Notes: generated from the letters alone by a model not told the origin. A stretch of DNA of 64,000 nt from an uncultured Bacteroidia bacterium (GCA_902801625.1 CADCJI010000010.1:1-64000), one strand, 5' to 3'; positions 7,712-17,406 are shown, counted from the stretch's first letter. Numbers and translations are program-made.

Positions 7712-10700
7712 ATGAAACGCATTTTTACCCTCCTTACCATCATTTGCACTTTCAGTCTTCTGAATGCTCAAGAGACCTATCGTTTCCGTACCGACATGCC
7801 ACAAGGTCCCAACATCGAAAGCAGCACAGTCTTTGGACTTTCGCTGCATTATGTCCTCAATGAAATCACCGTTGCGGATTATAACCATGGTGACGACAAA
7901 GGACAGGAAATCCTCATGAAAGGCAGTTTTGGCTCATTCGCCGAAGGCTTGCCCAACCTTCCTTTTGAAAACCACTACATCGCCGTCCCACATGGCGCGA
8001 AGGTCAGCGTCAAGGTCAAGGAAAACGGTTGCCAGACCTTGAACGGCATCGACCTGTTGCCTGCTGCAGAAGTTATTTTGAACAATGCTGCGGAACAGCC
8101 CAAGTTGCGCAAGAACATGAGCGTCTTCGGCAAGGATGCCAACTTCCCATCCGAAAACGTGACCATCGCCGAGCCCACCCAAATCCGAGGCTTGGACGTA
8201 GTGATGCTCAACGTCACACCCTTCCGCTACAACCCTGTCAGGAAGACTTTGGAAGTGATTTACGACATGGATATCGAAATCAGCTTTGAAGGCGGCAACG
8301 GTCAATTTGGTGATGCACGATACCTCAATCCCGCTTGGGACGGCATCCTCCGCGACTTGGTCATCAATAGCAACATCTTGCCCGAGGCGCATTACTACGA
8401 GCGTCTCAACGAAGCCATCCAAAACCGTGAAGAAGGATGCGAGTACCTCATCATCACGATTGACGACTCTGCCTTTATGGCATGGGCCGACACCTTAAAG
8501 CAATTCCGCACAAAACAGGGTATCCTCACCAAAGTTGTCACCACTGCCGATTGCGGCAGCAACGAACCTGAGGACATCCGCAATTATATCCTCAACGCAT
8601 ACGAAAGTTGGTCCATCCCGCCAGCGGCAGTTTTGCTGTTTGGCGGGAACCATGCTACCAACGCAGAATTCGGCCTCAAACCTTACCTCTTCAACAGTCC
8701 GCCCAGTTATTATACCTATACCTATCCTACGGACAATCCCTTTGCCGACATGAACGGCGACAGCATCCCCGACATGGCCATCAGCCGTATGACAGTCTAT
8801 GACACTGATGACTGCAAACAACAAATCGAGAAGCTCATCAACTACGAACTCAATCCGCCCACCGACTTGCATTACTACGACCATCCCGTCATATCATCAG
8901 GTTACCAAAAGGAGAAATGGTTCACCATCAGCTCCCAGTGTTTCAACTACTTTATGTGCAACCGGTTAGGAAAGCATCCATCCAACCTGTACCATAAATA
9001 CTATTATGAGGACCATGACCCCACCCCACCCGACTCCATTTGGTCGATAGCCGACAACACCAATGCCGTCTTGGATTATTTCGGCCCTAACGGCATGAAT
9101 TACATCCCGTTGTCCATCGGAGTACTTAACAACTGGCAAGACCAATATGACATCCAACCTTTGGTAGATGCCATGAGTGAAAGTTCCTTTCTCACCTTCT
9201 ATAGAGACCATTCTGACACTGATATTTGGTGTTGCCCTTGGTTAAAAATCAGCCACCTCTCATTAATCAAAAATGAAAAGCCCTCCTTTCTCTTTTCCAT
9301 TGGATGCCTAAACAACGACTATTGGGACAACTGGTCATATTCCAAATGCCTCTCCGAAGCATTCCTTGAAGCCAAAACGGGAGCCATTGGTGTCATTGGA
9401 GCCAACACTATCACCTATTCCCACTACAACGACCTTACCACCTGGGGCATGTTCGACTACCTCTGGCCCGATTACATGCCCACACTAGGCAGCCAGACTG
9501 AACCTGATTTCTCATATCCCTCCTATTCGCTCGTTGCAGGCAAGATATTTCTCCGCCAACAAACTTTCTTACCCTACACTTCCGACACAGTGAAAGTGGA
9601 AAAAACACTCAATCTGTTCTCTTACTTGGGCGAAACTTACCTCTCCCTTTTCACGGAGAAGCCGCAACCTTTGGCCATGGATGCCCCTATCTTCCACACC
9701 AATGACCAATGGCAGTACACCTTTACAGCAGAAGAAGGCGCTACCATTTGCCTGTCAAACAAGAACGGAATCATCGCCGTTGTTCGTACCACAGGAGAAA
9801 CGCAAAGTCTAATGCTTCCACAGATGGAAGTTGGAGAACAGTTCACCCTTACCGCTACCAAGAAAAACCGATTCCGATATGAGAAAACCATCACCATCAT
9901 TTCTTCGGAACAATCGTTTGTCTATGCAAAAGCTATCACTTTCAACGACCAGGACGACAATGGCCAACTCGATTACGGGGAGTATTCCTGTTTCGACCTT
10001 GAATTGGACAATGCGGGTAAATTTGCTTCAGAAGGCGGTCGAGTCACATTGCTGTGCGAGTCTCCACACATCACCCTGTTACAAGATGCAGTGAGCTATC
10101 CTCGCATAGAGCCTGGAAATACCCTCACACTCGAGAAAGTGTTCAGAATCCGAATTGCCAATGATGTCCCCGACCACACTCCCATCCGTTTTAGCTTACG
10201 TTTCAATGACGGAGAAAACACCCACACCGACCAATTCGAGTATCTCGCCCATGCACCGCTTCTCCAAATCGAACCCGAATTCAGCATCACCGATACAGAA
10301 GGGAATCCTTCAACCCATATCCTCACCGAAGGCACATCCCTCCTCTCATTCACTGTCAACAACAACGGAAGCGCAAAGAGTCAGGCCGTCAACACCCAAG
10401 TTGAAATCAAGGCGCCTTTCCTTACGGTCGAGGAACCTCAGCTGCTTTCTGACGGTATCGAACCCAATGGTAGCCTCCGCCTTACCTTCCCGATAAAAAC
10501 AGACGGTGCCGAAGTCCTTGGTGCCTGGCCCCAGGCCCAACTGAAGCTCCAGTATGGCGATATAGAGATCCAAATGGATACCATCATCCAATATGGCGGT
10601 ATTTTCGAGAGCTTTGAGTCTGACACTTTGAACCAAGCATACTTTTGGCCGACAGGCCCCAACTCGACTTGGTCATACTATGAAGATGCCTTCGAGGGGC

Positions 10701-11797
10701 AACGTTGTGTCAGAATCGTTGTCGAAGACCACAGATACTACAACTTTACAGCTACTGCAAAAGAAACCTATCAGATTCCCCATGCCACTAAGACTTCTTT
10801 CCGTTACAAAACAAACTTCTCCAATTGCTTCAAAATCAAGACTGCAAATTACACAAGCTATTTAGACACAAGCGATTCATGGACCTACGCAGAGGCTCTA
10901 GAACCCAAAAAACAACAGAGAGTCACGTGGGGATTGCTATCTTCGCAACCAGTGGGCGACACCCTCATCGCCATGATTGACGACATTTGTTTCCCTCCAA
11001 CGCACAGACCCATCCTCAGCGCTGGCAGCGATATCATCTCATGTAGGGAAAATGTCGTGGAACTCCTTGATGCATATGCCTACGACTGTAATTCGGCATA
11101 TTGGGTCACAGAAGGCGATGGAGATTTCGAGGACAACACAATTGTCAATACCTTATATTTACCTGGGAGCCAAGACCTTGCAAACGGAGGAGTCACCTTA
11201 TCTCTGTACGCTATCGGCAGCGACACTTTGGTCAGTTCTATGCACATTCGCTTTGTGGATGAAATCAGTTTGGGCCCAATCCTTGGCGACAGCGTGGTCA
11301 ACAAGTACTCCAATCCAACCAGCCATTATGCCGTTGAAAGACAAGACGGCATCCGTTACCTTTGGCATCTTGAGCCCGCCAATGCAGGCTACATCTATGG
11401 TAACAGCAACGAGGTTGACATCCTTTGGAACCAGCATGAAGACGACACGGAAGCCTCGCTCTCAGTGACAATAGAAAACGGTTGTATGACCCAACCCATG
11501 ACGAAACACATCAGCCTCATCGGGTATTCCATACCCGAATGGCATTCGGCAGACTTCGAGCTCTTCCCTAATCCGACAGATGGGAAGGTGAACCTTGTGG
11601 TAAATGAAGCACCACATGGCAAGGCTATCATCGAGGTTTACAATCTTTTGGGAGAACGAATGATGTCAAAAAGCACTGGATGTATGCAAAAAGGCGAGAC
11701 CTATACTCTTGACTTGAGTCATCTCATTTCAGGGCTCTATATCATCAAATTGAGCACCGAAAACGGGAGTTGTTCAAAGAAAGTGAGCGTCAGGTGA
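7712..11797 (+). CDS. second gingipain-like C25 cysteine peptidase with T9SS sorting domain (1361 aa)
   Basis: This is a paralogue of the upstream gene with the same length and layout: signal peptide (MKRIFTLLTIICTFSLLNAQ), propeptide, C25 domain, Ig-like and jelly-roll modules, type A sorting domain (FELFPNPTDGKVNLVV). The probable catalytic His500 is in FYRDHSDTDIW and Cys532 in SIGCLNNDYW, again 32 apart. The usual HG-(S/A)-E after the histidine is replaced by HSDTD, so specificity or activity may differ from the first copy. It has its own promoter and is separated by a terminator, so the two proteases can be expressed independently. Confidence 0.88.
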   Translation: MKRIFTLLTIICTFSLLNAQETYRFRTDMPQGPNIESSTVFGLSLHYVLNEITVADYNHGDDKGQEILMKGSFGSFAEGLPNLPFENHYIAVPHGAKVSVKVKENGCQTLNGIDLLPAAEVILNNAAEQPKLRKNMSVFGKDANFPSENVTIAEPTQIRGLDVVMLNVTPFRYNPVRKTLEVIYDMDIEISFEGGNGQFGDARYLNPAWDGILRDLVINSNILPEAHYYERLNEAIQNREEGCEYLIITIDDSAFMAWADTLKQFRTKQGILTKVVTTADCGSNEPEDIRNYILNAYESWSIPPAAVLLFGGNHATNAEFGLKPYLFNSPPSYYTYTYPTDNPFADMNGDSIPDMAISRMTVYDTDDCKQQIEKLINYELNPPTDLHYYDHPVISSGYQKEKWFTISSQCFNYFMCNRLGKHPSNLYHKYYYEDHDPTPPDSIWSIADNTNAVLDYFGPNGMNYIPLSIGVLNNWQDQYDIQPLVDAMSESSFLTFYRDHSDTDIWCCPWLKISHLSLIKNEKPSFLFSIGCLNNDYWDNWSYSKCLSEAFLEAKTGAIGVIGANTITYSHYNDLTTWGMFDYLWPDYMPTLGSQTEPDFSYPSYSLVAGKIFLRQQTFLPYTSDTVKVEKTLNLFSYLGETYLSLFTEKPQPLAMDAPIFHTNDQWQYTFTAEEGATICLSNKNGIIAVVRTTGETQSLMLPQMEVGEQFTLTATKKNRFRYEKTITIISSEQSFVYAKAITFNDQDDNGQLDYGEYSCFDLELDNAGKFASEGGRVTLLCESPHITLLQDAVSYPRIEPGNTLTLEKVFRIRIANDVPDHTPIRFSLRFNDGENTHTDQFEYLAHAPLLQIEPEFSITDTEGNPSTHILTEGTSLLSFTVNNNGSAKSQAVNTQVEIKAPFLTVEEPQLLSDGIEPNGSLRLTFPIKTDGAEVLGAWPQAQLKLQYGDIEIQMDTIIQYGGIFESFESDTLNQAYFWPTGPNSTWSYYEDAFEGQRCVRIVVEDHRYYNFTATAKETYQIPHATKTSFRYKTNFSNCFKIKTANYTSYLDTSDSWTYAEALEPKKQQRVTWGLLSSQPVGDTLIAMIDDICFPPTHRPILSAGSDIISCRENVVELLDAYAYDCNSAYWVTEGDGDFEDNTIVNTLYLPGSQDLANGGVTLSLYAIGSDTLVSSMHIRFVDEISLGPILGDSVVNKYSNPTSHYAVERQDGIRYLWHLEPANAGYIYGNSNEVDILWNQHEDDTEASLSVTIENGCMTQPMTKHISLIGYSIPEWHSADFELFPNPTDGKVNLVVNEAPHGKAIIEVYNLLGERMMSKSTGCMQKGETYTLDLSHLISGLYIIKLSTENGSCSKKVSVR

Positions 11798-11818
11798 CAA
11801 AGTGACGGAAGTATTTCC

Positions 11819-11826
11819 TATTTTTG
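11819..11826 (+). promoter_or_regulatory. -7 box of the aldolase gene
   Basis: TATTTTTG stands 153 bp before the start, implying a long leader. The -33 element is weak. Confidence 0.55.
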
Positions 11827-11856
11827 CAGGGAATAACTATGGCCGATAGCCAATGG

Positions 11857-11916
11857 CCTATGGCTCGCCACACCCAAAGGTGATGTTTTCTAGCCTTGGG
11901 TGAAGTGAGCCATAGG
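11857..11916 (+). promoter_or_regulatory. hairpin in the aldolase leader
   Basis: CCTATGGCTC (11857-11866) pairs perfectly with GAGCCATAGG (11907-11916). An inner ACCCAAAGG / CCTTGGGT stem extends it. There is no T run, so it is more like a leader structure or mobile palindrome than a terminator. Confidence 0.6.
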
Positions 11917-11979
11917 TTATACGCCATAAGCCATCTGCCAACAATTAAACTGTTAAACAATCAACAATTCAACAACAAT

Positions 11980-12987
11980 ATGATCAGCTACAAAGAATTA
12001 GGGCTTGTGAACACCCGTAAAATGTTCGCCAAAGCTGTGGACGGCGGCTATGCCATCCCCGCTTTCAACTTCAACAATATGGAACAGATGCAGGCCATCA
12101 TCATGGCTGCCGTCGAGACCAAGTCGCCCGTCATCCTGCAAGTGTCGAAAGGCGCACGCAACTACGCCAACCAGACCCTGCTGCGCTACATGGCCCAAGG
12201 TGCCGTGGAATACGCCAAGGAACTCGGCTGCGCCCATCCTGAAATCGTGCTCCACCTCGACCATGGCGACAGCTTCGAGACCTGCAAGAGCTGCATCGAC
12301 ATGGGCTTCTCGTCGGTGATGATCGACGGCTCTGCCCTGCCCTACGACGAGAACGTGGCCCTCACGAAAAAGGTCGTCGACTACGCCCATCAGTTCGATG
12401 TGACCGTGGAAGGCGAACTCGGCGTGTTGGCTGGCGTGGAAGACGAAGTGGCCGCCGAAGAGAGCCACTACACCAAGCCCGAGGAAGTCATCGACTTCGT
12501 GACCAAGACTGGCGTGGACTCCTTGGCCATCAGCATCGGCACCTCACATGGCGCCTATAAGTTCACACCCGAGCAGTGCACCGTCGACCCCGCCACAGGT
12601 CGCCTCGTGCCGCCTCCGTTGGCCTTCGACGTGCTTGAGGCCATCGAGAAGAAACTGCCCGGCTTCCCCATCGTGCTGCACGGCTCGTCGTCGGTGCCAC
12701 AAGACGAGGTGGACACCATTAATAAGTATGGTGGTGCACTGAAGGCTGCTGTGGGCATCCCGGAAGAGCAGCTGCGCAAGGCCGCCAAGAGTGCCGTCTG
12801 CAAGATCAACATCGACAGCGACAGCCGCTTGGCCATGACCGCCGCCATCCGTAAGACCTTCGCCGAGAAGCCCGCCGAGTTCGACCCGCGCAAGTACCTC
12901 GGCCCCGCCCGCGACAGCATGAAGAAACTCTATGAGCACAAGATTATCAATGTCTTGGGATCTAACGACAAATTAGAACAAGCATAA
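11980..12987 (+). CDS. fba: class II fructose-bisphosphate aldolase (335 aa)
   Basis: Cytoplasmic zinc enzyme that cleaves fructose 1,6-bisphosphate into dihydroxyacetone phosphate and glyceraldehyde 3-phosphate in glycolysis, or makes it in gluconeogenesis. Hallmarks are AIPAFNFNNMEQMQA at the N-terminus, LHLDHGDS with the metal-binding histidine, VEGELGVLAGVED, SIGTSHGAYKF and VLHGSSSVP. The start at 11980 fits the family N-terminus (MISYKELGLVN); in-frame starts further upstream would add a non-conserved leader-encoded stretch. Codon use is GC-rich and strongly biased, as expected of a highly expressed gene. It has its own promoter and terminator. Confidence 0.95.
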   Translation: MISYKELGLVNTRKMFAKAVDGGYAIPAFNFNNMEQMQAIIMAAVETKSPVILQVSKGARNYANQTLLRYMAQGAVEYAKELGCAHPEIVLHLDHGDSFETCKSCIDMGFSSVMIDGSALPYDENVALTKKVVDYAHQFDVTVEGELGVLAGVEDEVAAEESHYTKPEEVIDFVTKTGVDSLAISIGTSHGAYKFTPEQCTVDPATGRLVPPPLAFDVLEAIEKKLPGFPIVLHGSSSVPQDEVDTINKYGGALKAAVGIPEEQLRKAAKSAVCKINIDSDSRLAMTAAIRKTFAEKPAEFDPRKYLGPARDSMKKLYEHKIINVLGSNDKLEQA

Positions 12988-13010
12988 AGCAACATTTTTA
13001 AGCTTGATGA

Positions 13011-13052
13011 AAAAAGTATCGCAAAAAGCACTATTTTTGCGATACTTTTGTT
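13011..13052 (+). terminator. terminator of the aldolase gene
   Basis: AAAGTATCGCAAAAA and TTTTTGCGATACTTT form a perfect long stem followed by TTG-TTT. Confidence 0.88.
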
Positions 13053-13085
13053 TATTAATCCAAGAGGACAAGCACCTGCCTTTTG

Positions 13086-13175
13086 CCGTCATAGCGGGCT
13101 CGACCCGCTATCTCCCAAGCGAGAAGTTGTCGTCTCCGAGCTCGGGAGATTGCGGATGTTCCTCCGCAATGACGG
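13086..13175. repeat. 90-bp cloverleaf-like palindromic repeat
   Basis: Four nested or adjacent stems are visible: CCGTCAT/ATGACGG, AGCGGG/CCCGCT, ATCTCCC/GGGAGAT and TTGCGGA/TCCGCAA. It lies between the aldolase terminator and purB. A partial relative stands at 58241-58269 (GGATTGCTTCG...CGCAATGACG). Confidence 0.75.
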
Positions 13176-13230
13176 TGTGGCGTTGGGATAGTCCTTCGTG
13201 GTGTATATTTCAGAATCAAACTATATAAAA

Positions 13231-14577
13231 ATGAACCTCAATCCCTTAACAGCAATATCGCCCGTCGATGGGCGTTACCGTTCCAAGACCGTTGAACTGG
13301 ACGACTTTTTCTCTGAATTTGCCCTCATCCGCTACCGCGTGATGGTCGAGGTGGAATACTACATTGCCTTGTGCGAACTGCCTTTGCCGCAACTTGAGCA
13401 GTTCAACGGCGATTACGACGACCTCCGTGCCATCTATGAGGAATTCCAAACGGAAGACGCTTTGGAAATCAAGGAGATAGAAAAAGAGACCAACCACGAT
13501 GTGAAAGCCGTGGAATACTTCCTGAAACGCCGCTTCGACGAACTCGGCCTGACCGAGTTCAAGGAGTTTCTGCACTTCGGCCTCACCTCGCAGGACATCA
13601 ACAACACCGCCGTGCCGCTCTCGATGATGGAGGCGCACAAACTGGTGGTAAAGCCCGCCTTGGAAGACCTCATCGACAAGCTGAAAGGCATGGCCGAGGA
13701 ATGGCGCGACATCCCAATGCTGGCCAAGACCCACGGTCAGCCCGCCAGCCCAACGCATCTCGGTAAGGAAATATACGTCTTCGTGGAGCGCCTCAACGAT
13801 CAGCTGAAGATGCTCAACAGTGTGCCCTTCACGGCCAAGTTCGGTGGCGCCACGGGCAACATGAACGCCCACAAGGTGGCCTACCCCGACATCGACTGGC
13901 CCGCCTTCGCGAAGAAGTTCGTGGAGAAGAGCCTGAAACTCAAGCGCCAGCAGACCACCACACAGATCGAGCATTACGACTACATGGCCGCCTACTTCGA
14001 TGCCCTGCGCCGCGTCAACACCATCCTGATTGACCTCTCGCGCGACATCTGGCTCTATGTGTCGATGGAATACTTCAAGCAGAAGATCAAGGCGGGCGAA
14101 GTCGGCTCGTCGGCGATGCCCCACAAGGTGAACCCCATCGACTTCGAGAACGCCGAAGGCAACCTCGGCATGGCCAACGCCATCCTCACCTTCTTGAGCA
14201 CCAAACTGCCCATCAGCCGCCTGCAGCGCGACCTCACCGACTCCACCGTCACCCGCAACATCGGCGTGCCGATTGCACATACCTTGATTGCGCTCAAGTC
14301 GCTGATGAAGGGATTGGACAAACTCTTGCTCAACGAAGACAAGATCCGCCAAGACCTGCAACAGAACTACGCCGTGGTGGCCGAGGCCATCCAGACCATC
14401 CTCCGCCGCGAGCAAATCGAAGGCGCATACGAACTGCTGAAAGGCCTCACCCGCACCAACAAGCACATCGACAAGGCCGCCATTGACGAGTTCATTAAAG
14501 GCTTGCCTGTGAGCGAGAAGATTAAAGCGGAATTAGCGGCGATTACGCCTGAGAATTACACGGGATACAACTACTAA
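13231..14577 (+). CDS. purB: adenylosuccinate lyase (448 aa)
   Basis: Cytoplasmic fumarase/aspartase-superfamily enzyme that releases fumarate from SAICAR and from adenylosuccinate in purine synthesis. Seen are the N-terminal LTAISPVDGRYR, the HFGLTSQDINNTA segment, the catalytic TKTHGQPASPT-like AKTHGQPASPTHLG and the superfamily signature GSSAMPHKVNP at about residues 290-300. The start at 13231 matches the family N-terminus. A four-helix-bundle gene follows after 11 bp and may be co-transcribed. Confidence 0.95.
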   Translation: MNLNPLTAISPVDGRYRSKTVELDDFFSEFALIRYRVMVEVEYYIALCELPLPQLEQFNGDYDDLRAIYEEFQTEDALEIKEIEKETNHDVKAVEYFLKRRFDELGLTEFKEFLHFGLTSQDINNTAVPLSMMEAHKLVVKPALEDLIDKLKGMAEEWRDIPMLAKTHGQPASPTHLGKEIYVFVERLNDQLKMLNSVPFTAKFGGATGNMNAHKVAYPDIDWPAFAKKFVEKSLKLKRQQTTTQIEHYDYMAAYFDALRRVNTILIDLSRDIWLYVSMEYFKQKIKAGEVGSSAMPHKVNPIDFENAEGNLGMANAILTFLSTKLPISRLQRDLTDSTVTRNIGVPIAHTLIALKSLMKGLDKLLLNEDKIRQDLQQNYAVVAEAIQTILRREQIEGAYELLKGLTRTNKHIDKAAIDEFIKGLPVSEKIKAELAAITPENYTGYNY

Positions 14578-14588
14578 AAACCACAAAG

Positions 14589-15230
14589 ATGGACAACGGT
14601 TTCATACCACCTCATGGGCATTATCAAGAACTGCTTTCTTATAAGAAGTCTGCTATTGTGTATTCTGCAACGGTTAAGTTTTGCGAAAGATTCATCAACA
14701 TCAAGGATAGAACTTATGACCAAATGGTTCAAGCTGCTCGTTCAGGAAAGCAAAATATTATTGAAGGCTCTAAAGCTTCTGCTACTTCCAAAGAAACTGA
14801 AATTAAACTTACAAATGTGGCAAGGGCTAGTTTGGAAGAATTGTTGGAGGATTACAAAGATTACATCAAAAACAGAAAAGAGGTTATTTGGGACAAAGAT
14901 AGCAAAGAAGCCTTGTATGTCAGGAAATTAGCCTATACGAAAGACGAGTCTTATGAAAACACCTATGAGCAATTTATTGAAACCAGAAGCGGTGTAGTTT
15001 GTGCCAATATCATCCTATGCCTAATCCACCAATGCAACTATCTTCTTGACCAACAGATTAGGAGATTGGAAGAAGATTTTATTAAAAATGGTGGTTTAAG
15101 AGAAAGAATGTACCAGGCAAGAAAAAACTACAAAGACAACACTCTTCCATCACAAGAAACCTCAGATAACAAGGAAAACAACGAAAAGGAAGAGAAGCCC
15201 TACCCACAAAACGACAATAATGAGAAATAG
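14589..15230 (+). CDS. four-helix-bundle protein, S23/IVP-like with extra C-terminal tail (213 aa)
   Basis: The N-terminal two thirds (LLSYKKSAIVYSATVKFCER..., YDQMVQAARSGKQNIIEGSKA, LTNVARASLEELLEDYKDYI) match the four-helix-bundle family first described from 23S rRNA intervening sequences. A longer C-terminal segment (LIHQCNYLLDQQIRRLEEDF) fits the variant annotated as four helix bundle suffix domain protein. The last 45 residues are low-complexity, rich in Asn, Glu and Lys. The cellular role is unknown. It follows purB by 11 bp, and there is no rRNA gene nearby. Confidence 0.8.
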   Translation: MDNGFIPPHGHYQELLSYKKSAIVYSATVKFCERFINIKDRTYDQMVQAARSGKQNIIEGSKASATSKETEIKLTNVARASLEELLEDYKDYIKNRKEVIWDKDSKEALYVRKLAYTKDESYENTYEQFIETRSGVVCANIILCLIHQCNYLLDQQIRRLEEDFIKNGGLRERMYQARKNYKDNTLPSQETSDNKENNEKEEKPYPQNDNNEK

Positions 15231-15246
15231 GATAGGTCGGCATAAG

Positions 15247-15275
15247 TCCTATAGGACCTATAAGACCTATATATG
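15247..15275 (+). repeat. short tandem CCTATA motif
   Basis: TCCTATAGGACCTATAAG and GACCTATATATG give three CCTATA units in the gap before the ABC transporter. Significance unknown. Confidence 0.4.
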
Positions 15276-15297
15276 ACCAACTAACAATATCCAAACT

Positions 15298-17133
15298 ATG
15301 CAAAAACAGTCCAAAACCTTTTCCCGAGTTTTGTCGTATATAAAGCCCTACTGGGGCAGCATCGTCTTGAATCTGGTCTTCAACCTGATGACCATTTTCT
15401 TCTCGTTGTTCTCCTTTGCCTTGGTGGGACCGTTCCTCACCTTGTTATTCAAGGAAGGCGCGGTGGAAGTCGTGGCCAAGCCTGAATTCTCCTTTACCTC
15501 CGACTACCTGATGGGCTACCTCAACTGGTTCATGAGCAGCCTCATCGCCAGTGGAGGCAAATACCATGCGTTGGTCTTCATGTGCCTGTTGCTGCTTGCA
15601 GCCTTCTTCTTCCGTAACCTGGGTCGCTTCTTCGCCTGCTATTTCATGGCTAACGTGCGTGTAGGTGCCGTCCACGACCTGCGCCGCGATGTCTACAACA
15701 AAATCCTCATCCTGCCTCTCTCCTTCTATCATAGCCGACAGAAAGGCGATACACTGGCGCGTATCACCACCGACGTGCAGGAAGTCGAGGTCTCGATTTT
15801 GAACTACTTGGAGATGCTCATCAAGGATCCGCTGACCATCCTGTTCTTCTTCCTCTTCATGGTGACTTTAAGCCCCAAATTGACGCTCTTTGTCATTTTG
15901 GTCCTACCCATTGCTGGACTGCTTATCGGCAAGGTGGGCAAGATGCTGAAAAAAGAGTCGAAGGAAGGCCAGACCAAACTGGCGGGTATCATTTCCACCG
16001 TGGAGGAAACCATTTCCGGTTTGCGTATCATTAAAGCCTTCAACGCCATACGCTATTCGGAAGACAAGTTTGAAGAACAAAACAGCGACTACACCAAGGT
16101 GCTGCGTGGCATCCATCGCAAGCGTGACATGAGTTCGCCAATGAGTGAGTTCCTTTCGTCGGCAGTGGTCATTCTTGTCCTTTGGTTTGGCGGCAAACTG
16201 ATCCTTGGTGGCGGCAACCATATCGATGCGGGCAGTTTCATCAGCTACATCGTGGTGTTTTCGCAAATCATCACCCCGGCCAAGTCATTCTCGCAAGGCT
16301 ACTACAATGTGCAGAAAGGCATCGCATCTGCCGAACGCATCTTTGAAATCTTGGATGCTGAAGAGGTCATCACCGAGAAAGAGAATGCCATTGAAATCAA
16401 AGACTTCAAGGACAGCATTGAATATAAGGATGTGCATTTCAGCTACGGCAAGGACGAGGTCTTGAAGGGTATTGACTTGAAGATTCCAAAGGGAAGATTT
16501 GTCGCCCTCGTGGGTGAAAGCGGTGGCGGCAAGTCGACCATGGCCGACCTCCTGCCGCGTTTCTACGAGGTGGGCAGCGGCTGCGTCAGCATCGATGGCC
16601 ACGACATCCGCGACTACAAGATTGGTGACCTGCGCAACCTGATGGGCGTGGTGTCGCAAGAAACCATCCTCTTCAACGACACTGTGTTCAACAACATAGC
16701 CTTTGGCATGAAGGATGTCTCGAAGGAACAGGTCATCGAAGCCGCCAAGATTGCCAATGCGCATGAGTTCATCATGGAGCTGGAACATGGCTACGACACC
16801 CGCATCGGCGACCGTGGCATGAACCTCTCTGGAGGCCAACGCCAACGCTTGAGTATCGCCCGTGCGGTGCTGAAGAACCCGCCCATCCTCATCCTGGACG
16901 AAGCCACTTCATCGTTGGACACTGAGAGCGAACGCTTGGTGCAGGACGCCTTGGCGAAGGTGATGAGCCAGCGCACCTCCATCGTCATTGCCCACCGTCT
17001 GTCGACCATACAATACGCCGACGAAATCGTGGTGTTGCAGAAAGGCCAAATCATCGAGCGAGGCAAACACGACGATCTCATCGCCCTTGGCGGCGTCTAC
17101 AAGAAACTCACCGACTTGCAATCCATAGGATAA
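15298..17133 (+). CDS. ABC exporter, MsbA-like, fused membrane and ATPase domains (611 aa)
   Basis: An inner-membrane half-transporter. The N-terminal part (to about residue 350) has six predicted membrane segments of the ABC type I exporter fold. The C-terminal nucleotide-binding domain has Walker A GESGGGKST (about 406-414), the Q-loop VVSQETILF, signature LSGGQRQRLSIARA (about 511) and Walker B ILILDEATSSLD. The family exports lipids, including lipid A core, or drugs as a homodimer; MsbA-type lipid flipping is the most likely role but the substrate cannot be told from sequence. A small ORF follows after 3 bp. Confidence 0.9.
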   Translation: MQKQSKTFSRVLSYIKPYWGSIVLNLVFNLMTIFFSLFSFALVGPFLTLLFKEGAVEVVAKPEFSFTSDYLMGYLNWFMSSLIASGGKYHALVFMCLLLLAAFFFRNLGRFFACYFMANVRVGAVHDLRRDVYNKILILPLSFYHSRQKGDTLARITTDVQEVEVSILNYLEMLIKDPLTILFFFLFMVTLSPKLTLFVILVLPIAGLLIGKVGKMLKKESKEGQTKLAGIISTVEETISGLRIIKAFNAIRYSEDKFEEQNSDYTKVLRGIHRKRDMSSPMSEFLSSAVVILVLWFGGKLILGGGNHIDAGSFISYIVVFSQIITPAKSFSQGYYNVQKGIASAERIFEILDAEEVITEKENAIEIKDFKDSIEYKDVHFSYGKDEVLKGIDLKIPKGRFVALVGESGGGKSTMADLLPRFYEVGSGCVSIDGHDIRDYKIGDLRNLMGVVSQETILFNDTVFNNIAFGMKDVSKEQVIEAAKIANAHEFIMELEHGYDTRIGDRGMNLSGGQRQRLSIARAVLKNPPILILDEATSSLDTESERLVQDALAKVMSQRTSIVIAHRLSTIQYADEIVVLQKGQIIERGKHDDLIALGGVYKKLTDLQSIG

Positions 17134-17136
17134 GCC

Positions 17137-17394
17137 ATGAAAAAGCATTTCACCTTTTCCACTGGCGAGCACATCGAAGCTGACCTTGAGGACTTGCAAC
17201 GCCTTTTGCGCGACAACCAGCAGTATTACGAAAACTATCAAGATGTCCTCGGCTCACTCGAAGACGACGAATACGTGGCCCGTGGCAACGGCTTCTGCGA
17301 CCGCAAATACAGCGATGACTTCATTGAGGGGCAACTGGAGAAATATGCACAACGGGTGAAGGAAATCGAGAGATGGATTGCTGAGTGGAAATAA
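17137..17394 (+). CDS. small conserved-looking hypothetical protein (85 aa)
   Basis: The start is 3 bp after the ABC exporter stop, so the two are almost certainly co-transcribed. The protein is acidic and helical (DLEDLQRLLRDNQQYYENYQ, EGQLEKYAQRVKEIERWIAEW) with one cysteine and no signal peptide. I do not recognise a domain. A role tied to the exporter is possible but only from position. Confidence 0.7.
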   Translation: MKKHFTFSTGEHIEADLEDLQRLLRDNQQYYENYQDVLGSLEDDEYVARGNGFCDRKYSDDFIEGQLEKYAQRVKEIERWIAEWK

Positions 17395-17406
17395 TTCTTT
17401 ATAAAT

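Noticed and set aside
13246-14466. 406-codon open frame on the minus strand opposite purB
   Set aside because: It is the mirror of a strongly biased GC-rich gene. purB has complete family motifs; the antisense frame has low-complexity sequence and no recognisable domain.
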